This document shows positions 57,285-64,000 of a DNA stretch of 64,000 nt, in pieces (position 1 is the first letter of the stretch; every line of letters starts with the position of its first letter). Under the pieces are notes generated by a model. That model worked only from the letters and a program-made list of their open reading frames with translations. It ran no database searches and had not been told where the DNA came from. This DNA is from Lasiosphaeria ovina (taxonomy: Eukaryota; Ascomycota; Sordariomycetes; Sordariales; Lasiosphaeriaceae). Where the stretch lies: contig JAULSN010000009.1 in NCBI GenBank assembly GCA_033439765.1, positions 62,001 through 126,000 of the forward strand. Reading direction: 5' to 3'. Made by a program: the position numbers and the translations under genes.

Positions 57285-58296
57285 CAGGATGGCCAACAAC
57301 AAAGGCTAGGCGCCCTACCAGCCGAGGTCCCCTACACAAAGGCAGGAATGTACCTCCTCTGGGAGCACATCATGTATTCGCCTACCCTCTCTGGCTTCAA
57401 CCAAGCTTGGGAGATGATGAAAGCCGTATTTTCTGGCCAAACGGCTATACTGAAGTATCTTGAGGAAACATACATGCCACTTCGAAGTCGGTGGGCATCT
57501 TGTTACACTAATAAGGTACAGAACTTTGGCCAACGATCTACATCGCCAGTTGAGTCGGTGAACAGGCTTTTCAAGTCACACGTGGTTACCGGCAACAGTT
57601 TAGTTGATCAGACTGTACAACAGAGCCTCAATATGGTGGAGGGCATGAAGGAAGCCTGTGATGAGGACACTCGCAACCAACAGAACCGCATTCGCTTCAA
57701 TTACCTAGGAAAGCAATGGCTAGGCGTGGCTCCTTATAACGTGTGTTATGAAGCCCTCAGCCGCGTTACTCAGTAGTACGAAAAGATGCAACCTGCACTG
57801 GAAGACCGCCCGAGACCCCTCGAGCCTTGCACCGGTAGTTTCCGGGCGCAGTTTGCTCTCATGAGCTTGTCGAACATCACAATGCAGGTACTCTGAAGCT
57901 CCAGAAGGTTGATTTTCATCCATATCAGTACCTAGAAAGGTCATTACTTGATGAAGACGAGTACCTACGGTACCAGGACTTTGACAGAGTTCAACACCTT
58001 CGGAGGGGGGGAGGCCGCGCAACACTACTGCGTTTGCAGCCGAGCCGAAGGCTCTGCGGGTCCCGACTACTCAGCCGCGCAGGCAGTCCGGGCTTATTCG
58101 ACGGGATCCCTCACAGTGGGAGGGCGTCACTCTTGACGATGACGGCGATGTTGATGACGATGTTGACAATGCGGTTAACGACGGCGTTGGCGACGGCGAT
58201 GTCGACGAGCTTAGCCAGGCGCCTGCGCAGCCTGCCCGCCGTACCGTCAACAACCTTAACCCGGCTCGCCGTGGTAACCGGGGCATAGGGAGCTAG
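57285..58296 (+). pseudogene. MULE transposase C-terminal half
   Basis: Open from about 57285 to TAG 57774-57776: YTKAGMYLLWEHIMYSPTLS, then SRWASCYTNKVQNFGQRSTS, ESVNRLFKSHVV, RIRFNYLGKQWLGVAPYNV. After the stop the same family continues with shifts: YEKMQPALEDRPRPLEPCTG, a GRGRPR AT-hook-like motif near 58005, and an acidic tail of Asp-rich DDDGDVDDDVDNAV before TAG 58294-58296. Matches the C-terminus of fungal MULE proteins. Confidence 0.7.
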
Positions 58297-58381
58297 GGAG
58301 GCCGGGCAACAAGCACTCGGGGCACAGGGAGCCGGGCTGGCAGTGCTCAACACCAAGGCACGCAGCGTGTTAGCCGGGGCG

Positions 58382-58616
58382 TGTGAAGGCAGGCATATAC
58401 AAGAGATAATGCTGCAAGTAAGAAATGGCTATATTCGTAAATAACTAAGCTAAGGAAAGGAAAGGAAAAGAAGAAGTCTGCGGGCCTTGCAGGCTTCTGG
58501 TTCTGTGGTGGTGTGCGGGGTCGTAGCGCTAGTCCCCATTAGGCGGAGCGGGGCTAGCACATCAGGCTAGGGCATGGTTGCGGCACCACGGACTTCAGTT
58601 CGGCCGTGCCGTGACA
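58382..58616 (-). mobile_element. Solo LTR of family A (235 bp)
   Basis: TGTGAAGGCAGGC at 58382 to GTGCCGTGACA at 58616, flanked by the 5-bp duplication GGGCG (58377-58381 and 58617-58621). Not RIP-mutated; keeps CA ends. Confidence 0.92.
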
Positions 58617-58900
58617 GGGCGGCACGACATCACAAGCTTCACGTGGCCCCGCAGCCTCTGCAGTGGCCGAAGGTCGTATTGTAAGGCCTACACGAAGCGG
58701 AAGGCCCGCAACTGACTGCCCGGGCATTGGAAGGCATGGATCAGTGACGCTGTCAGTTGCATGCAGTTGGTTTGTGAGTAGTGTAAGCAGGCCTGCAGTT
58801 TTTTATTGCATTTTTGGCCCCGTTACGTAAGCGAATTCAACGAAGTCAGCTTCGCTTTTTTTTGTAGATTTGAACGATTTGGGCGGATCTACGGCCCTGA

Positions 58901-59156
58901 TGTAGGAATTGCCGATCAATCAGGCCCATGCGGCGGCAGGGCTGTGATTGGTCAACAGGGAAAACAAGTGGAGAACCATCATGGTGCGGGGCACTGACGT
59001 GACCCCGAAGCTTCGCCAAACGCGCCCGAATCCTATGTCCGTAGTTCGTGACCCTTTTACACACATCAAGAGCAGAATATAACCACCACAACCACCCCTA
59101 CCTTTCGTGCAGTAGTTACTAGTGACTATGAACCGAATGACCTTGTCATTCCGACA
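58901..59156 (+). mobile_element. Solo LTR of family F (256 bp)
   Basis: TGTAGGAATTGCCG...GTCATTCCGACA with the 5-bp duplication CCTGA (58896-58900 and 59157-59161). Contains AATATAACC promoter-like sequence near 59076. About 48 bp shorter than the copy in B1. Confidence 0.92.
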
Positions 59157-59318
59157 CCTGAGCTAGAATTGGAGCTCATCAAAGCGACTATATGCCCATT
59201 ACTGGCCACGAAAATGCTCGCGTAGGTCAGGTAAAGGCAGTGGCTCGATTGGTCTTCGATCAAGCCGATACGGTGCTCGTTGCGGCGACCGGTTTTACGG
59301 CAAAAGCGCAGTCCAGTA

Positions 59319-59560
59319 AAATAAGCTACCTGGCAAGTCAGGAAGGGGTCGCTGAACGCTGCCTCCGGCGGCCCTCCGGGGGCGCCTGCGGCGGGCTACT
59401 CGCTGCGCTCGGTATTCCGCGGCTTAAAGAGTCCGAGGTTTATCCGATTGACCAATTCCCACTTCCCATTTCGACATGGTCGACGTAGTGTAGAAGAGAC
59501 AGCTGAGCGGAGCCACCGCAGGCGAGCTTGCGAGCCGGAGGTGGCGTAGGGAAGCTGAAT
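59319..59560 (+). repeat. Repeat family R, copy 3, with inverted 3' module
   Basis: TAAAATAAGCTACCTGGCAA through CCCACTTCCCATTTCGACA as in the other copies. After that the terminal module appears in reverse orientation (GAGCGGAGCCACCGCAGGCG ... GGAGGTGGCGTAGG). Confidence 0.72.
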
Positions 59561-60429
59561 GAAGAAACAACGCCGACATGGTTGAGGGTCTCAATCACCC
59601 AGGCAATCAGAAAAGACTGAATATTATGGAAGGCTTCACCTTCCTGACGTCGGATCCGAGCATTCATGCGTCTCCAAAGCCTGGGTGTTTCGGAAACGAC
59701 GTCGCCTTCGCCATCCTCTTGTTGGCCCTCCTCTTCTTGAGCTTCCCGCTCTGGACTCGAGGGAGGAGCCTGTCATATGCTGGAAGACTGCGTATGGCCT
59801 CGCCAGTTGCCGTAAATGTTCCTTCGTTTTACGGGAGATAGGCGTCGGGCTTGTAGGAGGGTCGGAAAGACCTGGCGAAAAAGCCCGAATCGGTAGGGAG
59901 GAAATTCGCGATGGACCAGCGTTCGTGCGCCACGCAGGCACAGGCGGTAGAAGCTACGGGACCTCGTCGCCGTCAGAATCTTCCATTTTCCGTCGACGAG
60001 ATTAGTACAAATCGAAAGCGCATTTTCTAGCGATCAAAATGATGAATACGACGTGCGTTTGCGCGTTGATTTAGTGCTGTTATTCGCATACGCGCAATTG
60101 ACCGAATTGACCCGTAACTCGAGAGGGAAATACCCAGAAATGCTCTCAGACGTGGTGGCCCTGATCCCGTTGCTCGAAAAAAAAAGATCTTATTGGTTGA
60201 AATTTATTTGAAAAGCGGGTCAAGTGATCTATTCCTTTTTGGGATACCCCCGCCACCACACGTTTGAGCTCCCGTCTCATCTGTGCCAGCGATGCCGTCA
60301 TAGCGGGGTATCTACACCTTGCCCACCTTACCCAGGCGCACATCGGCGACGTGCCGCAGCCATTTGCCGAGATTCCGTCTTCGCAATCCCCATTCACCGC
60401 TGACAACGCCTCCCATCCCCTGGGACCAA
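59561..60429. other. No gene recognised
   Basis: Several overlapping frames around 59578-60005 on both strands, none with a recognised motif. Near 60316-60350 a segment is shared with 45298-45330. Ordinary composition, no RIP. Confidence 0.35.
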
Positions 60430-60790
60430 TTTTACATCGCGATGCCGACAAACCGGGGCCTCAGGAAGGCGCGCTTCCTACGGTAAGTCCTGCATTCTGA
60501 ATGCGCTTGACTGCTTCATTTGGCTGCATGTTTACAGCGTTTCGACTGCAAATGGCTGACCCGCGCCCTCACCAAGAAGCCCGCCCTGAAGGTGGCGATG
60601 CCAGTGCTGTGCGACCGGTCGCACCGCCCGAACCGCGCCGCGGCACCGCATTCCAACCTCTCGACCTTCCTGACCGACCGCACCTATTCCACGAGCTTCC
60701 CTCCCACACGCCCTTGAAGCTATTCAGGCTTTTCCTTCCTGAAGATTTGATGCAAAAGTGCTGCGGCGGTGGAAGCAAGGTCGGTTAAGC
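60430..60790 (+). pseudogene. PiggyBac transposase N-terminal fragment
   Basis: Possible exon end at 60482 (CTACGGTAAGT) and 3' splice-like GTTTACAG near 60530-60537, then MADPRPHQEARPEGGDASAV from 60554, EPRRGTAFQPLDLPDRP, and HTPLKLFRLFLPEDLMQ near 60710-60755, the N-terminal PiggyBac helix motif. Terminated soon after at a junction with the oppositely oriented hAT remnant. Confidence 0.7.
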
Positions 60791-60849
60791 ACCTTCGGCG
60801 CTGAGGTGCCTGCCAGACGGTACTTGTGAGCGTAGCGCAATTGTGTGCG

Positions 60850-61690
60850 AGGTTGTCACTGCGCAGTGCTCAAAGGTGCTTGGACTTTAGGGGAGGTAAC
60901 TGCCCTGCGCTCGAACCATTTGCTGATCTTCTCGAAAGGTTCAAGAATAGACAAAACAACGGAAAGTACGTGCCAGTCGCTTGGTTGCAGCAAGTCGGCG
61001 GCGGGCATACGCCTATCAGGTTCATCGGCCCTGATTTTGGTAGCACCAAAGATGCACCCGGGCCCGTAAAACGCACTGCGCGTTGGATCATGAAGTAAAC
61101 AGAATTCCACCTCGTTGAACTATCGCCGCATAGATATAGGCCCTCGAGGGTCCTGTCAAGGACTGCGGCGTCGTCTTCGTTTTGTTGGTTACGCGTGATT
61201 TGAAGGAAGGAATCGCGGCGTTATGGCGACCTCGGAATAGAGTGTACGGCGTCGTGTAGCTTTCCCGACCGGGCCTCGCTTTCGCCACCCCTTCAATAAA
61301 GCTTCTTCTTGTACGGCAGGTAACTGGCCGATCAAGTTATCGTCAAAGGTTCTTTCTAAGCTCTATTGAACGGCATAGAATGAAGGCGCGCGCCGCCAGG
61401 TTGAGGATGTGGCCAAAGCAACGAATTCGACGTTTTCCAGCTAGTGCATCGCGGTCAAAATCGCACATGTCAGGCACCAAGGACTGTAACGAATGCCTCA
61501 CGGCCCAGGTGTTCCAATCAACCTTGTCATACTGGAAATACCCGATTTGATCCTCAAGGCCGTATTCTTTGGCTTCCTTGACGATGTATTTGGCTTGGTT
61601 CTGGGGCTCCGGATTTCCATGTCTGATACGGCGCAATCGCGATTGACTAGCTGATTGCCTACCCTAGAATAAGAATCTACCAATAGGAAC
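60850..61690 (-). pseudogene. hAT-family transposase fragment
   Basis: Minus strand: EYGLEDQIGYFQYDKVDWNT, LVPDMCDFDRDALAGKRRIR and CFGHILNLAARAFIL (61500-61390) are the classical hAT RNase-H-like core. Further down, DWHVLSVVLSILEPFEKISK (60985-60925) is the hAT central motif. The sequence between them is out of frame. No terminal repeats were located. Confidence 0.75.
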
Positions 61691-63480
61691 TAAGCTGAGG
61701 TTGGGCATCAACCTCACAGCTACAGCCACTAGCCTACTACTTTAATACTAATTGTGAATAAGGGACTGTGCTAGCCTTTTGTCTATCAATTGTCCCTCAA
61801 TCGTCCTTCCTTTACTCTTAACAACTTCAATATGTCAACATCCAGGCATAGGATAGGTTCATCTCCATCGATCGCCAGGGTCTCCCCGAAGGAGTCGGGG
61901 AATATCCTGGCAAGCCAGATCCCAGTAAAGAAGACAGGGTCGCTATATATAAGTACGATTTGCCGCGTCTCTGCCACCACAAGGTCGATGATGTGATTGC
62001 AATCCAACTGCTATGTTATGTCTAACCGAAAATATATATTTGCAAAACTCTAGCTTATAAGCGCCGGAGGCCGACGATATGCGGAAGTGGGCAGCTACTA
62101 CGGAACAGAAGTTTATTGAAGACTTCGAGCGCCCCCCCCCCGCTATAAGTCGCACTTCTTTCAAGTAAAGAACGGGAAAGATAGCGCGTGGACGGGCAAC
62201 GGCTTCACCAGCCTTCTGGTGCCATTTTTCGAGGGCACGATACGAGTCTTGGTTCGCGTTCTGGATAGCGATTTAGAGTACCCGATTCAATGGGAATCCG
62301 GGTCGGCCCTCCACCTTAACGAAGGGATAGGCATTCGGCTCGCTAAAGGAACATGTTATTTTCCATTTCAGCCTCTTTCATCTCGGCGCAGCAGGAAGTA
62401 CGGCAGCGACAGCGGCACAGGGTAGCAGCGGCATGTAAGGGGTTCTTCTATGAAGCTCTCTGGTATTTAATAGAATGGAAACCTAATTCAACTCTAGCGT
62501 ATCGTTCATAAATATATCTAAAGCTGTCGGGTCATCCTCCTCCTGTTCCAGTTCCTGTTCCCGTTCCCGCATGGTCTCGCCGGCTTGCAGAAGTTCACCT
62601 GCTTCCGGCGCCAAAGAGGCTCTGTTTTCGGTGTGCGTGAGCTAACAGTCTTGTCAAGCCTTTACTGTGGCCCGAAGTAAGGGAGAAAGATTGCCCTGTG
62701 TTTGCAGCCATAGGTTGGGCAGCAGCCTCTGCAAGCATTTGGTGGAAGGCAGGACGCCATGGGCCGTGCCACTACCCGTTGCCTGGATGCGTGCCCGTTG
62801 TTGACGGAGAGTTGATAGGTAGGAACTGTGTGTGTCTCCCTCCTGTATGTTTGCCCCTGCAGCGCCCATCATTGCTCGAGAGTGCCCGCGAATTGGCGTC
62901 ATTGTCGTTGCATGTTCGTGCCTGGCCACCACTCTATAATGGTTGAACTTGCAGGGCTGGTAGCAGAAGAGGCTGGTTGTGAGAATCTCTCGGCTCTCCG
63001 CACCGGCTCCGCTTCAAGATTGCTGAGTGGAGTTGACAGGCTGTTTATGGGGTTCTGGGTCCTGGGTGAAGACGGAGGTGAAAGGCCGTGGCGTGTTGTC
63101 CCGGATTATATCTGCTGAAGCCGGTCGTAGATGTTTGGGAGCTGACCTGCGTACTGCCCAACGCCGCCCCGTGATTGATGCTCATTCTGGCCCTCGCTGG
63201 ACTCCAAGCGGCGCGCCTGGTTGTTTGGGTGGCTCTGAGGCTGCGACTCGGATGGGGAAGGAAGCGGAGAATCTAAGCGGCGCTCCTGGTGATTTGATCT
63301 CTGAGGCTGTGACGCGGGTGGTGAAGGAAGTAAAGAGAGTGAGTGAATGGGAAGCACCTCCTCCCAGATGAGGTCCACGGCGACTCCCACCGGAATGATG
63401 GTCCTCACGTCTCTGCCGCTTCTGTGGCCGCTCCGGCACTGCTGTACCCTCTGCGATCTGACTTGCATTGATATGCGTGG
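61691..63480. other. No gene recognised
   Basis: A short plus frame from ATG 61832 (MSTSRHRIGSSPSIARVSPK) follows a pyrimidine-rich leader and could be a gene start, but ends after about 55 codons. 62530-62570 has CCTGTTCC repeats. 63180-63330 has two diverged copies of a TCTGAGGCTG(C/T)GACGCGG motif. Nothing identifiable. Confidence 0.3.
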
Positions 63481-63483
63481 GGT

Positions 63484-63845
63484 CCCGGTCCCGAGGCGAG
63501 CGATGACTCACCGAAGGAAAAGCTCATCACCTTTATCATATCGCACAACAATCGCACATCAGGGTTCGTGCCGTTTCACAACGGCCAGGAGATTCTCTTA
63601 GACAGGCCTTACGGGCGGGATATAAATGCTACGGCATGCACTACAATAGTTCTCGTAGCGCGGGGACCTGGCATTGTGGGTCTCCTCTCGTTCGCTAGCC
63701 ACCAAGTCGGCCGATATAAAGATAAGAATTCTCGGAAAGAAAAGCGGAGGGTGGATATACTCTGGGTGCTGGATGACGTAGGCCAGCAAGACCTAGTTGG
63801 GAACAGGCTACGGGAGCTGCAGAATATGGACCAAGACAGTGTAAG
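63484..63845 (+). pseudogene. Ferric-reductase-like NAD-binding domain fragment
   Basis: Plus-strand frame: PKEKLITFIISHNNRTSGFV, GQEILLDRPYGRDIN, IVLVARGPGIVGLLSFASHQ, then KEKRRVDILWVLDDVGQQDL and RLRELQNMDQDSV. Order and motifs (D-x-PYG, GPGIxGLLS, WVLDxxxQQDL) resemble the C-terminal FAD/NAD-binding half of fungal FRE-type ferric reductases. The GP/GPYG motif is altered to RPYG. A possible 5' splice site GTAAGT follows at 63846. The membrane domain is not found upstream and the gene is interrupted by an LTR, so it is treated as a fragment. Confidence 0.55.
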
Positions 63846-63889
63846 GTAAGTAGCTCTTCCCTCCAGCATCGTATTTGCTAATGGGTAAG

Positions 63890-64000
63890 TGTAGGAATTA
63901 CCGATCAATCAGGCTCATGCGGCTGCAGGGCTGTGATTGGTCGACAGGGAAAACAAGTGGGGAACCACCATTGTGCAGGCAAGCGCTTGGTGGACAAAAT
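63890..64000 (+). mobile_element. LTR of family F, cut by window end
   Basis: TGTAGGAATTACCGATCAAT and the next 90 bp match the first part of the LTR at 58901-59156. Its 3' end and target duplication lie outside the window, so solo or full element cannot be told. Confidence 0.82.

Larger units (their letters stand above)
55985..59190 (+). mobile_element. MULE copy, internally rearranged, carrying two solo LTRs
   Basis: 5' leader at 55985-56170 with TTTACCACGTTTTACCAC. The transposase N-terminus is at 56171-56872 and the C-terminus at about 57290-58296. The 3' region runs to 58900 and resumes at 59157 after an LTR F insertion; the minus-strand copy (inverse of about 48785-48850) gives the uninterrupted site. 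A family A solo LTR lies at 58382-58616. Repeat G (56960-57260) replaces the middle of the transposase. Confidence 0.72.

Noticed and set aside
1..64000. CRISPR arrays, rRNA genes, bacterial operons
   Set aside because: No regularly spaced identical repeats with unique spacers, no rRNA sequence, and the gene structure is eukaryotic.

Overview
The window looks like part of a repeat-rich compartment of a filamentous ascomycete (Pezizomycotina; Hypocreales is a guess). Three things point there: a short GT-AG intron in a multi-exon gene, fungal transposon families (Ty3/gypsy chromoviruses, Fot1/pogo, fungal MULE, PiggyBac, hAT), and a strong signature of repeat-induced point mutation (RIP). In the first 30 kb CpA is nearly absent, TpA is abundant, and CAG/CAA/TGG codons have become stops.

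1-30 kb is a nest of RIP-mutated LTR retrotransposons. Two minus-strand Ty3-type elements of one family (A1, cut by the window start, and A2) lie in tandem and share a single LTR at 4237-4480. A2 is split by a full-length plus-strand element B1 (5925-13392, target duplication ACTTT), by a 778-bp solo LTR and by a Fot1/pogo transposon with 46-bp inverted repeats. B1 carries two solo LTRs of other elements. A second full-length copy, B2 (22932-29848, minus strand, target duplication CCTGC), lies near the 3' end of a third chromovirus fragment, D. B2 is less mutated than B1 and preserves the unoccupied sites of both insertions in B1. D and B both carry tRNA-like, Pol III-box-containing sequences between integrase and the 3' LTR.

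30-38 kb is a gene graveyard. It holds a RIP-mutated THO1/SARNP-like gene end, a mosaic of short dispersed repeats with a perfect 49-bp inverted repeat, a cysteine-rich fragment, a frameshifted sirtuin (HST3/4-like) pseudogene and a frameshifted conserved fungal gene.

38-44 kb holds the only two intact-looking protein genes: a 684-aa trypsin-like serine protease with one 68-bp intron and a 455-aa F-box-like/ankyrin protein, both on the minus strand.

44.5-64 kb is a second transposon graveyard with little RIP. It contains several solo LTRs (families A, E and F) with intact 5-bp target duplications, one LTR nested in another, two MULE copies, four PiggyBac fragments, a hAT fragment and a 270-320 bp repeat in three copies. 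The right end has a ferric-reductase-like gene fragment followed by a family F LTR.

No bacterial-type operons, CRISPR arrays or rRNA genes were seen. All calls come from reading the sequence. Family names rest on motif recognition, not on database searches.
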